From Labilithrix sp. (GTDB taxonomy: Bacteria; Myxococcota_A; Polyangia; Polyangiales; Polyangiaceae): a stretch of DNA of 52,613 bases. Of the stretch, positions 41,893-50,633 are shown piece by piece. The position numbers were made by a program, and so were the translations under genes. The stretch spans positions 1 through 52,613 of the forward strand of contig JAHBWC010000062.1 of NCBI GenBank assembly GCA_019637225.1, in the 5' to 3' direction. Within the stretch, counting starts at the first letter, position 1. The number at the start of each line of letters is the position of its first letter. The notes beneath the pieces were generated by a model, which did no database searches, had not been told where the DNA came from, and saw only the letters and a list, made by a program, of their open reading frames with translations.

Positions 41893-44391
41893 ATGTCGAG
41901 GGGTTCGAAGACGGGCGTGATCGCGCTGGTCTCTGCTGGCGTCCTCGGCCTCGCGCCGGCGTGCGACGGCGACACGGAGGTGACGCCGCCGCCGGTCGAG
42001 CTGCGCGGCGCGGGGGCGGGTGCGAGCATCGGCCTCGCGCCGTTCCAGATCCGCGTCCTCGACGCGAACGGCCGCGAGGTGCTCCGCACGCTGACGGGCG
42101 GCGGCGCCGACGCCTACGGCGGGCCCGCGGCGACGCGCGACGACGGTCCGGACGGCGTCAAGGTCATCCCCGGCTGGGACGGCTACTTCCCCGAGGAGCA
42201 CCCGTGGGAGCACGGCACACGCGCGCGCGTCGTCGCGCGCACGGAGACGACGGCGTCGTTCGAGCTCGGCGTGGGCGCGGGCAAGATCGCGATCGAGGTC
42301 GCCGTCGACGGCGCGAAGGTGCGCGTGAAGACCAGCGCCGCGGCCGACGGGTGGAACAAGACGACGCTCTCCTTCGCGCTCGGCGCCGACGAGCACTTCT
42401 TCGGGCTCGGCGAGCGGTTCACCAGCGTCGACCATCGCGGCCTGTCGATGTACGCGTGGGCCGAGGAAGGCGGATCGGGCAAGGGCGAGCGGGTCCCGGC
42501 GGACGAGCAGAACCCGTTCCCGAACGGCCCGTCGATGACCTACTTCCCGGTCCCGTTCTTCCTCTCGAGCGCCGGCTACGCGGTGCATCTCGCGACGACC
42601 TACCGCACCGAGACGCACTTCGGCAGCGAGCGCCAGGACGCCTGGCGCGTCGCGGCGAACACGACGTCGTTCGAGACCGTCGTGTACGTCCACGACGATC
42701 CGCTGGCGTCGCTCGACGACTTCACGCGCGACACGGGACGCCCGATGGTCCCCGCCTCCTGGGTGTTCGGTCCGCGGCGCCGCGTGAGCAACGGCGATCG
42801 CGTCGGCGACGTCCTCGAGTGGAAGAAGCTCCGCGAGGCGCACGTCCCGACGACCGGGCTCGACGACGCGGTCCACCTCCTTCCGGCGCGCTCCGAGCTC
42901 GGCCGCGAAGCCGAGCTCCTCGCGTGGACGCGCGACGCACACGCCTGGGGCTTCAAGGTGATGGCGTACAACAACCCGTACATCTCGACGTCGAGGCCCG
43001 AGGCCGCGGAGGACCTCGCCTACGGCAAGGAGCGTGGTTTCTTCGCGCTCGCGGAGGACGGGACGATCGGCGAGACGTTCTTCATCTCGGGCGCGCCGCA
43101 GACCCTCGCGACGATCGACCTCACGAAGCCCGAGGCGGTGGCGTGGTTCCACGATCTCCTCCGGCGCACGCTCGCCCTCGGGTACGACGGCTGGATGCAC
43201 GACTTCGGCGAGTACGTGCGCCGCTCGTGGACCTTCGCCGACGGCCGCAAGGGCGACGAGCTCCACAACGCCTTCCCGGTCCTCAGCGCGAAGGCCGCCT
43301 ACGATCTGCTCTCGAGGGAGCGCGCCGACGATTTTCTCTTCTTCGTGCGCTCCGGTTACACAGGCACGCAGCAGTGGGTGCCCGCGGTCTGGAGCGGCGA
43401 TCCCGAGGCGACCTTCGACGAGACGCAGGGGCTCCCCGCGATGCTCCGCGGCGGCCTGAACCTCGGCCTGAGCGGCGTCCCGCTCTGGGGGAGCGACGTC
43501 ACCGGCTTCAAGTGCATCACCGATTTTCCCTACGACAAGGAGATGTACCTCCGATGGGCGGAGGTCGGCGCCGTCTCGCCCATCATGATGGAGCAGAACG
43601 CCTGCGCGAACCCACTCGGCCGTCGTCAGAAGTGGAAGCTCTGGGACGACGATGAGACCGTGCGCGTGTACGCCGACATGGCGCGGCTCCACACGCGGCT
43701 CATGCCGTACTTCGAGGTGCTGATCCGCGAGTCGAGCCGCTCGGGCGTGCCCATCATGCGCCACCCGTTCCTCCTTCACCCGCGGGAGCCCGAGGCGTGG
43801 AAGGCGGACAGCTCGTTCTACCTCGGCGCGTCGCTCTGGGCCGCGCCGGTGGTCGAGCGCGGCGTGACGACGAAGGACACCTGGCTCCCGCCCGGCAAGT
43901 GGGTCGATCTGAACGACCGCGCCGTCTACGAGGGTGGTCAGCGCGTGGCGCTCCCCGCGCCGCTCGCGCGGCTGCCGTTGCTTCTCAAGGACGGGGGCAT
44001 CGTCCCGCTGCTGGACGCGTCGATCGACACGCTCGCGCCCGCGACGGAGCCGGGGATCGTCACGCTCGATCAGGTCAAGGACCGGCTCGACGTCGTCGTG
44101 GCGCTCTCCGCGGGGCGCGATGCGACGATCGTCCTCGCCGACGGCACCGAGCTCGTCGCGCGGCGCGCTGCGGTGAGCGCCGCGCCGAGCGCGCTGCCCG
44201 AGGTCCCGCCCGACGCGCTCGCGGCGTGCGAGGCGGGCTGCGTGAACGTGACCCCCGAGGGATCGCTCGACCGCTTGCGCGTGACGACGCCCCTCGCGCC
44301 CGCGTACTCCGTCACGCACGGCGACGTGACCCTCGAGGCCCGAGGGCCTGCGGCGCGTCGCGTGCGCTGGGACGTGATGCGCCTGCGGTGA
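41893..44391 (+). CDS. Glycoside hydrolase family 31 lipoprotein
   Basis: 832 residues. A signal peptide ends at LAPACDGDT (lipobox Cys followed by Asp). The GH31 N-terminal beta-sandwich (NKTTLSFALGADEHFFGLGE) and (beta/alpha)8 domain are clear. WMHDFGEYV holds the nucleophile, Asp437, and VWSGDPEA the likely acid/base, Asp503; LSGVPLWGSDVTGF follows. The DFGE form of the nucleophile motif resembles the sulfoquinovosidase/YihQ branch, but I cannot fix the substrate, which could also be an alpha-glucoside or alpha-xyloside. The protein is probably membrane-anchored outside the cytoplasm. No transport genes or other glycosidases flank it. Confidence 0.93.
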   Translation: MSRGSKTGVIALVSAGVLGLAPACDGDTEVTPPPVELRGAGAGASIGLAPFQIRVLDANGREVLRTLTGGGADAYGGPAATRDDGPDGVKVIPGWDGYFPEEHPWEHGTRARVVARTETTASFELGVGAGKIAIEVAVDGAKVRVKTSAAADGWNKTTLSFALGADEHFFGLGERFTSVDHRGLSMYAWAEEGGSGKGERVPADEQNPFPNGPSMTYFPVPFFLSSAGYAVHLATTYRTETHFGSERQDAWRVAANTTSFETVVYVHDDPLASLDDFTRDTGRPMVPASWVFGPRRRVSNGDRVGDVLEWKKLREAHVPTTGLDDAVHLLPARSELGREAELLAWTRDAHAWGFKVMAYNNPYISTSRPEAAEDLAYGKERGFFALAEDGTIGETFFISGAPQTLATIDLTKPEAVAWFHDLLRRTLALGYDGWMHDFGEYVRRSWTFADGRKGDELHNAFPVLSAKAAYDLLSRERADDFLFFVRSGYTGTQQWVPAVWSGDPEATFDETQGLPAMLRGGLNLGLSGVPLWGSDVTGFKCITDFPYDKEMYLRWAEVGAVSPIMMEQNACANPLGRRQKWKLWDDDETVRVYADMARLHTRLMPYFEVLIRESSRSGVPIMRHPFLLHPREPEAWKADSSFYLGASLWAAPVVERGVTTKDTWLPPGKWVDLNDRAVYEGGQRVALPAPLARLPLLLKDGGIVPLLDASIDTLAPATEPGIVTLDQVKDRLDVVVALSAGRDATIVLADGTELVARRAAVSAAPSALPEVPPDALAACEAGCVNVTPEGSLDRLRVTTPLAPAYSVTHGDVTLEARGPAARRVRWDVMRLR

Positions 44392-44492
44392 GACCGGAGC
44401 GGCGTCGCGCCGAGCAGCTACAACCGCGGAACGAACGCGGAAAACCGCGTGCGCCATTGCATGTCATGAGCGCGCCACGACACACAATGCGC

Positions 44493-44520
44493 TTGGGCCC
44501 GCGGGCCGCGAGCCTAGTCT
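44493..44520 (+). promoter_or_regulatory. Candidate promoter of the Cys-repeat/M19-like gene
   Basis: TTGGGC (44493-44498) and TAGTCT (44515-44520) are separated by 16 bases, ending 7 bases before ATG 44528, so the mRNA would start at or next to the start codon. Confidence 0.45.
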
Positions 44521-44527
44521 CACCAAC

Positions 44528-46957
44528 ATGGCGAACGGATTCTCGAGGGGAGGGCGCTCGCGGGCGCTCGCGGTGGGGCTCGTCGCGCTCGGGGCGCTCG
44601 CGCTCGTGGCGCTTCCGAACGAGTCGGCGGCGCAGAGCTGCGGTGCCGTCGGGCAGGTGGGCTGCGGCGTGTTCAAGTCGGACTGCGGGGCCGGCCTGAT
44701 CCTCTACCAGGGCAAGTGCCAGGTCAAAGGCGCGTGCGGTGCCGACGGGCAGAGGCCGTGCCTCGCCGTTCCGCTCGAGCGCATCCCGTCGTGCAACAAG
44801 GACCTCATCGAGCTGTCGGGAATGTGCCTCAGGCGCGGCGTCTGCGGTGACGAGAACCAGCGAGCCTGCCTCGCCATCGAGCGCACGCCGAGCTGCAACC
44901 ACAAGAACCTCGCCGAGCGCGCCGGCAATCCGGCGATGTGCATCCATCCTCCGTGCGGGCGGGCCAACGAGCGGCCGTGCAACATCGTCACCGAGCGCCC
45001 GTTCGGAACGTCGTGCGACGAGGGGGTCGCCGAGGTCGGGGGCCGCTGCGTCGCCCGCGCGTCGCTCGACTGCGGGCGCCTGGGCGAGCGCGCGTGCACG
45101 CTCGCCGAGCGGGCGGCGATCGCCGGCAACCGCCCGTGCGAGGCCGGCCTCGACGAGGCGCCGGGCTGCAACGGGGACTGCAAGGGCTCGAGCGGCAGGT
45201 GCTTCGACAAGAACCGGCCGATGACGGAGCCGGGCACGAACATGACCCCGGTCGCGGCGACCGATCCGATGCGCGGCTTCGCGGACCTCCACGTGCACAT
45301 GTTCGCGAACCTCGCGTTCGGCGGCGGCGTCATCTCCGGCGCCGCGTACGATCCCGTCGGCGGCGCGGCGAAGGCGCTCGGACCGGACTTCGGGACGAAC
45401 CTCGACCTCGTCATGCCGGCGGGGACGCAGCAGCGCGTCGGCCTCTGCCCGCCGCTCGTTCCGAACTGCGGAACGAACGTGATGCACGGCGACCACATCC
45501 CGCTCATCGACGACTTCTTGGGCGTCAACGACGATCTGGCGAACAGCTACTTCGGCGCGCCCATCTTCAGCGGATGGCCGACGTGGCATTCGAAGACGCA
45601 CCAGCAGACCTACTACAAGTGGGTCGAGCGCGCGTACCGCGGCGGCATGCGCGTCATGGTCATGCTCGCCGTCGCCAACGAGTTCGCGTGCGCGTTCTCG
45701 AAGCGCATTCGCGGGACGGTGTGCACCGACTCGATGGCCAGCATCGACAAGCAGCTCGACGCCGCGAAGGCGTTCGAGACCTGGCACTCGACGCAGCCGG
45801 GCGGCGGCTGGTTCAAGATCGTGAGGACGCCGGACGAGGCCGAGCAGACGATCCGCGCCGGCAAGCTCGCCGTGGTCCTCGGCATCGAGTCCGACATCCT
45901 CTTCAACTGCAAGCCGAACAGCGCGAGCTGCACGCAGGCGCACATCAACTCCCAGGTCGACCAGTACTGGGGGAAGGGCGTTCGCTACATCTTCCCGATT
46001 CACGACTTCGACTCGGCGATGGGCGGCCCGGCGCTCTTCAACGATCTCCTCGGCGTCGCGAACGTGAAGATCTCGGGCGCTCCGTTCGTCAGCGCTCCGT
46101 GTCCCGGAGTCTCCGACAAGGGATCGCTCAACTGCAACACGAAGGGCCTCTCGCCGGTCGCGGGGAACGTCCTCATCAACAAGCTCATGGACATCGGCAT
46201 GATGATCGACATCGATCACATGTCCGCGAAGATGATCGACGACGTCTTCGCGATCGCCGACAGGCGCGGTGGCTATCCGTTCTTCGTCGGACACGGCCTG
46301 TTCAACGAGGTCTACACCCACCCGACGGTGAAGAACCGTCACGAGCGCATGCGGACGGCCTTCCAGCTCGCGCAGCTCAAGAAGTTCGGATCGCTCGTCT
46401 CCGTGATGACCGAAGACGAGCTCCAGAAGGAACAGACCCGGTGCAAGCACTCCACGGTCAGCTTCCTGCAGAACTACGACTACGCGGTCGGCAAGATGGG
46501 CGTCGTGGCGTTCGGCAGCGACTTCAACGGAATGGCGGGCCACGTCGGCCCGCGCTTCGGCGACGACGCGTGCGGCCGTGAGGCGTCGCAGAAGGGCACG
46601 CAGACGACGCGCCTCGTCTACCCGTTCACGATCCCCGGCTTTGGCAGGTTCGACAAGCAGGTCACCGGGCAGCGGACGTTCGACTTCAACGTCGACGGCT
46701 TCGCCCACATCGGCCTTTACCCCGATCTCCTCGCCGACATGATGGCGCTGCGCGGGGCGGCCTCGATCGAGCCGGCCATGAAGTCCGCGGCCGAGTTCGT
46801 CGCGACGTGGCGGCGCTCCGCGGCCCCGAAGGCCGCTCCGGCGCCCGCCCCGGCTCCGGCGCCCGCTCCGACGCTCACGAAGCAGCTCCCCGCCAAGGGC
46901 GAGAAGCTCCTCGCGCCGACGCCCGCGCCGGTCCCGACGATCAAGAAGCTGCCCTGA
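44528..46957 (+). CDS. Secreted protein: Cys-repeat module fused to a peptidase M19 (dipeptidase)-like hydrolase
   Basis: 809 residues with a signal peptide (ALAVGLVALGALALVALPNE, cut near SAAQ). Residues of about 36-235 hold five Cys-rich units of about 35-40 residues following a CG-x4-x-x-C pattern (CGADGQRPCLAVPLERIPSC, CGDENQRACLAIERTPSC, CGRANERPCNI, CGRLGERACTL), each with further Cys. The larger C-terminal part (about 250-770) has metal-hydrolase motifs: DLHVHMF, VVLGIESD, FPIHDFDSAMGG, MMIDIDHMS, FVGHGLFNE and FGSDFNGM. These match the order of renal/membrane dipeptidase (M19). It ends in a Pro/Ala tail. Substrate unknown; it probably acts extracellularly. Confidence 0.85.
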   Translation: MANGFSRGGRSRALAVGLVALGALALVALPNESAAQSCGAVGQVGCGVFKSDCGAGLILYQGKCQVKGACGADGQRPCLAVPLERIPSCNKDLIELSGMCLRRGVCGDENQRACLAIERTPSCNHKNLAERAGNPAMCIHPPCGRANERPCNIVTERPFGTSCDEGVAEVGGRCVARASLDCGRLGERACTLAERAAIAGNRPCEAGLDEAPGCNGDCKGSSGRCFDKNRPMTEPGTNMTPVAATDPMRGFADLHVHMFANLAFGGGVISGAAYDPVGGAAKALGPDFGTNLDLVMPAGTQQRVGLCPPLVPNCGTNVMHGDHIPLIDDFLGVNDDLANSYFGAPIFSGWPTWHSKTHQQTYYKWVERAYRGGMRVMVMLAVANEFACAFSKRIRGTVCTDSMASIDKQLDAAKAFETWHSTQPGGGWFKIVRTPDEAEQTIRAGKLAVVLGIESDILFNCKPNSASCTQAHINSQVDQYWGKGVRYIFPIHDFDSAMGGPALFNDLLGVANVKISGAPFVSAPCPGVSDKGSLNCNTKGLSPVAGNVLINKLMDIGMMIDIDHMSAKMIDDVFAIADRRGGYPFFVGHGLFNEVYTHPTVKNRHERMRTAFQLAQLKKFGSLVSVMTEDELQKEQTRCKHSTVSFLQNYDYAVGKMGVVAFGSDFNGMAGHVGPRFGDDACGREASQKGTQTTRLVYPFTIPGFGRFDKQVTGQRTFDFNVDGFAHIGLYPDLLADMMALRGAASIEPAMKSAAEFVATWRRSAAPKAAPAPAPAPAPAPTLTKQLPAKGEKLLAPTPAPVPTIKKLP

Positions 46958-46980
46958 TCGGCCGCGGCGGCGCCGGGGTG

Positions 46981-46986
46981 TATCCT
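46981..46986 (+). promoter_or_regulatory. Candidate -10 box, leaderless layout
   Basis: TATCCT ends 6 bases before GTG 46993. Confidence 0.4.
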
Positions 46987-46992
46987 CGCGCG

Positions 46993-48321
46993 GTGCGCGC
47001 CACCCACTCCGTCCCGCTCCTCCCGATCCTGTTCGCGCTCTCCTGCGCGCCCTCGGCGCCGCGAGAGCGCGGCGGCGTCGCTCCAGCTCCGACGGAGCAT
47101 GGCGGCGGCGCGCTCGAGGCGACCGCGGCCGACGGAGGACCGGGCGCGAGAGAGGACCGCATGACCACCGCCCCTCGAGGTCCGGCGTCGTTCGACGACG
47201 ATCTCGCGTTCCTGAACGCGCACGGCAAGACGCTCGTGCTCACCGATCCCGACGGCGCGAAGGTCGCGCTCTCGGCGCTCTACCAGGGCCGGGTGATGAC
47301 GAGCGCCGTGTCGGCGTCCGGCCGGAGCCTCGGCTGGATCAACCGCGCGTTCATCGAGGCCGGCAAGACGGGCACGCCGTTCGACAACTTCGGCGGCGAG
47401 GACCGCTTCTGGCTCGGGCCCGAAGGAGGGCAGTTCGGCCTCTACTTCCCGCCGGGCGGGCCTTTCACCTTCGACGCCTGGCAGACGCCGCACGCCATGC
47501 AGGAGGGCGCGTGGGACGTCGCCGAAGAGAAGGCCGACCGCGTCGTGTTCAAGCGCTCGATGACGGTCACGAGCTGGTCGAAGACGCAGCTGTCGATCGA
47601 CGTCGAGCGCGCCGCGCGCCTCCTCTCGCGCGCGGACGCGAAGAAGCTGCTCGGCCTCGGCGCGGCGCCGGGCAAGGACGTCGGCTTCGTCGCCTTCGAG
47701 ACCAAGAACGCCATCGTCAACGCCGGCAAGGCGGCCTGGAAGCGCGACAAGGGGCTCGTCTCGATCTGGATCCTGGCGATGTTCGCGCCCGCCGCCGACG
47801 CGCGCGTCGTGATCCCGTTCGAGAAGACTGCGCCGAGCGGGACCGAGATCGTCAACGATCGCTACTTCGGCAAGGTCCCCGCCGATCGACTCGCCGTGCA
47901 CGCGGAGGCGGGCTTTCTCTCGTTCAAGGCCGACGGGAAGGAGCGCGGCAAGATCGGGCTCGGCCCGGCGCGCGCGAAGAGCGTCCTCGGCAGCTACAGC
48001 GCGGAGGCGAAGCTCCTCACGATCGTCCACTACGACGGCCCGAAGAAGGGAGCGCCGTACGTGAACAGCATGTGGGAGGCGCAGAAGGAGCCGTACGCCG
48101 GCGACGTCGTCAACAGCTACAACGACGGGCCGCCGGCGCCGGGCAAGCCGCCGCTCGGCGGCTTCTACGAGATCGAGACGAGCTCGCCCGGCGCCGAGCT
48201 GGCGCCGGGCAAGAGCCTCGTGCACACGCACCGCACCTTCCACTTCGTCGGTGAGCCGGACGCGCTCGACCCGATCGCGAAGGAGGTCCTCGGCGTCTCG
48301 CTGCGCGACATCGCGAAGTAG
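46993..48321 (+). CDS. Lipoprotein of a DUF6786-like beta-rich family
   Basis: 442 residues from GTG 46993, giving a lipoprotein signal (VPLLPILFALSCAPS). The mature domain (ALYQGRVMTSAVSASGRSLG, NFGGEDRFWLGPEGGQFGLY, VNDRYFGKVPADRL, SMWEAQKEPYAGDVVNSYND) resembles the DUF6786 type often found near carbohydrate-active enzymes. I am only moderately sure of that link. The FWLGPEGGQF stretch is the most distinctive part. A longer frame from 46807 runs into the previous gene and is not credible. It converges on the following lipoprotein gene with 15 bases between stops. Confidence 0.82.
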   Translation: MRATHSVPLLPILFALSCAPSAPRERGGVAPAPTEHGGGALEATAADGGPGAREDRMTTAPRGPASFDDDLAFLNAHGKTLVLTDPDGAKVALSALYQGRVMTSAVSASGRSLGWINRAFIEAGKTGTPFDNFGGEDRFWLGPEGGQFGLYFPPGGPFTFDAWQTPHAMQEGAWDVAEEKADRVVFKRSMTVTSWSKTQLSIDVERAARLLSRADAKKLLGLGAAPGKDVGFVAFETKNAIVNAGKAAWKRDKGLVSIWILAMFAPAADARVVIPFEKTAPSGTEIVNDRYFGKVPADRLAVHAEAGFLSFKADGKERGKIGLGPARAKSVLGSYSAEAKLLTIVHYDGPKKGAPYVNSMWEAQKEPYAGDVVNSYNDGPPAPGKPPLGGFYEIETSSPGAELAPGKSLVHTHRTFHFVGEPDALDPIAKEVLGVSLRDIAK

Positions 48322-48336
48322 CGCCGAGCGCGCGCC

Positions 48337-49317
48337 TCAGAGCTTCGACGGCGCCTGCGTGAACGCGCAGACGCTCGCGTCGCCCGTGTTCGGCTCGAAG
48401 TCGACCGTGTCCTTGTAGTAGACGCGGGCGAACGACGACGACCAGCACTCGGTGGCGTCGACCGTGAAGGGGAGGTCGCCGTTGCTCATCGAGATGTCCG
48501 CACGCCCGCTGCCCTCGCTCGTCCAGCGGCTGAGCAGGTGGATGTCCTCGAGCGCGGTCGCCTTGCTCTCGTCGATGTCGCCGAGCGACGTGATCTCGAC
48601 CGAGCCCGAGCCGGCCTGGTCGTGCGTGACCTTCACGTCCGCCCAGCCCTTGGCCGCGTCCGGTCGAAGCTCGACGGCGATCGTCGCGGGGAGCTGCTTG
48701 AGGTTGTAGGTCACCTTGGTCTTGCCCTCGTCGTTCCCGCGCGTCGGCTCGAGCGTCTTGTAGGCGTCGTTGTCGACCTCGAACCAGCCCTGCTTGTGCT
48801 CGGGGTGGGACTTCCCGTAGCCGTGGCCCTTCATGACGGAGAGCCACGCGCCGCCGGCCTTCGGCTGGCCCTCGAGGACGTAGTCGTACTCGGCGTCGCC
48901 GACCTCGTTCACGGTGAAGCGCCAGACGGCGGGCTCGAGCGCGTTGCCGGCGCCGGGCCCCCACACGGCCTTCTTCGGCTCGAGCGTCGTCGGCGCCGAG
49001 TGGACGATCGCCCAGATGCCGCCGAGGATGACGGCCGTTCCGAAGTCGACCGCGCCCGTGAGGTCGCGCGTGAACTGGTAGTAGCGCGCGGTGGCTCCGG
49101 CGCCGGTTCCGGTCGCGATGCGCAGGCCGCCGCTCTTCGGCTTCGTGGCGTTCGTGGCGTTCGCGGCGCCGGGGATGCGGAGGGCGACCTCCTGCTGGAG
49201 CGGCAGCGCCTCGCGGAAGCGCTCCGCCTCTTCGGACGCGGGGACGGCGCAGCCGTTCGCGAACGCCGAGAGCGCCGAGACCACGAACGCGAGAGCAACG
49301 ACCTTCATCGAACGCAT
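48337..49317 (-). CDS. Lipoprotein of unknown function
   Basis: 326 residues. A GGAGGT Shine-Dalgarno sequence lies 7 bases before the ATG at 49317, and this decides the start; an ATG further upstream overlaps the Shine-Dalgarno itself. The signal peptide VVALAFVVSALSAFANGCAV has the lipobox-like ANGC. The mature protein is mainly beta-sheet with Asp/Gly/Thr-rich stretches (FTRDLTGAVDFGTAVILGG, VWRFTVNEVGDAEYDYVLEG, DVKVTHDQAGSGSVEITSLG) and ends AECWSSSFARVYYKD-like with few cysteines. No family recognised. A 510-base gap separates its start from the next gene. Confidence 0.82.
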   Translation of the reverse strand: MRSMKVVALAFVVSALSAFANGCAVPASEEAERFREALPLQQEVALRIPGAANATNATKPKSGGLRIATGTGAGATARYYQFTRDLTGAVDFGTAVILGGIWAIVHSAPTTLEPKKAVWGPGAGNALEPAVWRFTVNEVGDAEYDYVLEGQPKAGGAWLSVMKGHGYGKSHPEHKQGWFEVDNDAYKTLEPTRGNDEGKTKVTYNLKQLPATIAVELRPDAAKGWADVKVTHDQAGSGSVEITSLGDIDESKATALEDIHLLSRWTSEGSGRADISMSNGDLPFTVDATECWSSSFARVYYKDTVDFEPNTGDASVCAFTQAPSKL

Positions 49318-49827
49318 GGGGAAGACCTCCATCGACGCCGTCGTTCGGCGTCGTGTCGAGCGGTTTGGGGGCGGCGCGCCGACGGAGCGGTCCGCGGCGG
49401 CGTGGTTCAGCTATCAAGGTCCGGGCCAGGCGCGCATCTGCGTCGATCCGCGGGTTTGCGTGGCGTGACGCGTCCTCTGCGAGCCGGACCGTGAACGGCG
49501 GTTCGTGAACGCGGCGGCGGGACGTAGCGCGGCGTTTACAGGTCACCGCCGCCGCGCCTCAGGTGGGGCGAAGTCGTCCGCGACGCGGTGGGCGCGCGAT
49601 GCGACCGCGACGCGGCTCGGAGGGGCAAGGGCGCCACGCTCGCGATGAGCGCTTCGCTCCCTGCGGTGACGGTCGTCACGACGTCGGCCTGTCGATCGCG
49701 CGGTTCGCGCTCTTCGCGCCGCTGCGCGAGGGTGGGCACCCGCGTTGCTATTCCCGGTGAGAGCAGAGCGACGAAGAAACCGGGTCAGGACGCGCGTCCG
49801 CCAGAGGACTCGAGGAAGGAACAGATC
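49318..49827. other. Intergenic DNA, no gene seen
   Basis: A 510-base divergent gap. It has a hairpin (GACGCCG at 49334-49340, CGGCGTC at 49346-49352) in the leader of the minus-strand lipoprotein gene and repeated GTGAACG motifs around 49491-49515. Open frames on both strands are Arg-rich and not protein-like. Confidence 0.45.
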
Positions 49828-50508
49828 ATGCGTACGCTTCGCACTCCGGTCGCCATCGTGGCGTCCGTCGTCACGCTCTTCTGCGCGAGCGCGAGCTCCG
49901 CGGACGAGACCTCCGAGGCCGCGCCCGCGCCGTCGCCGCCCACCCCGTCGACGCAGCAGCCGCAGGCCGTGCAGCCGGTGCAGCCGCAGGTCGCGCAGCC
50001 GCAGGTCGTGCAGCCGCAGATCGTGCAGCCGGCGCAGCCGCAGGTCGGTACGACACAAACGACCGCGGCGCCGTACATCCCGCCCGGCGGCGATCGCTAC
50101 GCCGAGCGTACGGTCGAGCGGCGGCCGAACCGCGCGCTCCTCAGCACCGGGACCGGGCTTTTCGTCCTGAGCTACGGCTCTTCGGTGGTGGCGGGCGCGC
50201 TGAGCGATCGCGACGCCGACAAGCGGCTCTTCATCCCGGTCGTCGGTCCGTGGATGGACCTCTCGCGCCGCGGCTGCGGCGCGGAGAACCCGTGCGGCGC
50301 AAACGAGGACGTGGCGAAGGCGATGATCGTCACGAGCGGCGTCGTGCAAGGCGCGAGCGTCCTGATGGCGCTCGGCTCGCTCCTCATCCCGGAGTCGACG
50401 ACCGTCACGGAACGGTCGCGGAGCGCCCAGGCGACGAAGCCCGGGGTCACCGTCATGCCGGTCTCGTTCGCGGCCGGCGCCGGGATCGGCGCGGTGGGCC
50501 GCTTCTAA
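49828..50508 (+). CDS. Exported or membrane protein with Gln/Pro/Val repeat
   Basis: 226 residues from ATG 49828, with AGGAAGGA upstream (49813-49820). The signal peptide PVAIVASVVTLFCASASSAD is followed by a repeat of the type VQPQ (VQPVQPQVAQPQVVQPQ), which may span the cell wall. Two hydrophobic segments (STGTGLFVLSYGSSVVAGAL, MIVTSGVVQGASVLMALGSL) suggest membrane association. A Cys pair (RRGCGAENPCGA) lies between them. No family recognised. It ends at a strong terminator. A longer frame from 49588 lacks support. Confidence 0.78.
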   Translation: MRTLRTPVAIVASVVTLFCASASSADETSEAAPAPSPPTPSTQQPQAVQPVQPQVAQPQVVQPQIVQPAQPQVGTTQTTAAPYIPPGGDRYAERTVERRPNRALLSTGTGLFVLSYGSSVVAGALSDRDADKRLFIPVVGPWMDLSRRGCGAENPCGANEDVAKAMIVTSGVVQGASVLMALGSLLIPESTTVTERSRSAQATKPGVTVMPVSFAAGAGIGAVGRF

Positions 50509-50567
50509 TCAGGGTTTGGTCCCGTTCGTCCTCGCGTCGGGCGGTGCGAGCGGGAGCAAATAGGGAG

Positions 50568-50599
50568 GCGCCCGGCGGAGCGATCCGCCGGGCGCTTTT
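50568..50599 (+). terminator. Strong rho-independent terminator
   Basis: A 12-bp perfect stem, GCGCCCGGCGGA with TCCGCCGGGCGC, encloses the GNRA tetraloop GCGA (50580-50583) and is followed by TTTT (50596-50599). It lies 60 bases after the stop at 50508, between convergent genes. The hairpin may also serve the minus-strand gene ending at 50634. Confidence 0.85.
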
Positions 50600-50633
50600 C
50601 GGTCACGCGCGCCTGGCGGCGCGGCGCGCTCGC

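Noticed and set aside
44435..44450. Short hairpin ACGCGG-AAAA-CCGCGT after the GH31 gene
   Set aside because: Only 6 bp of stem and no T-tract. Such hairpins are frequent in this GC content.
41884..44457. Minus-strand open frame opposite the GH31 gene
   Set aside because: Antisense to a clearly recognised GH31 enzyme and low-complexity in composition.
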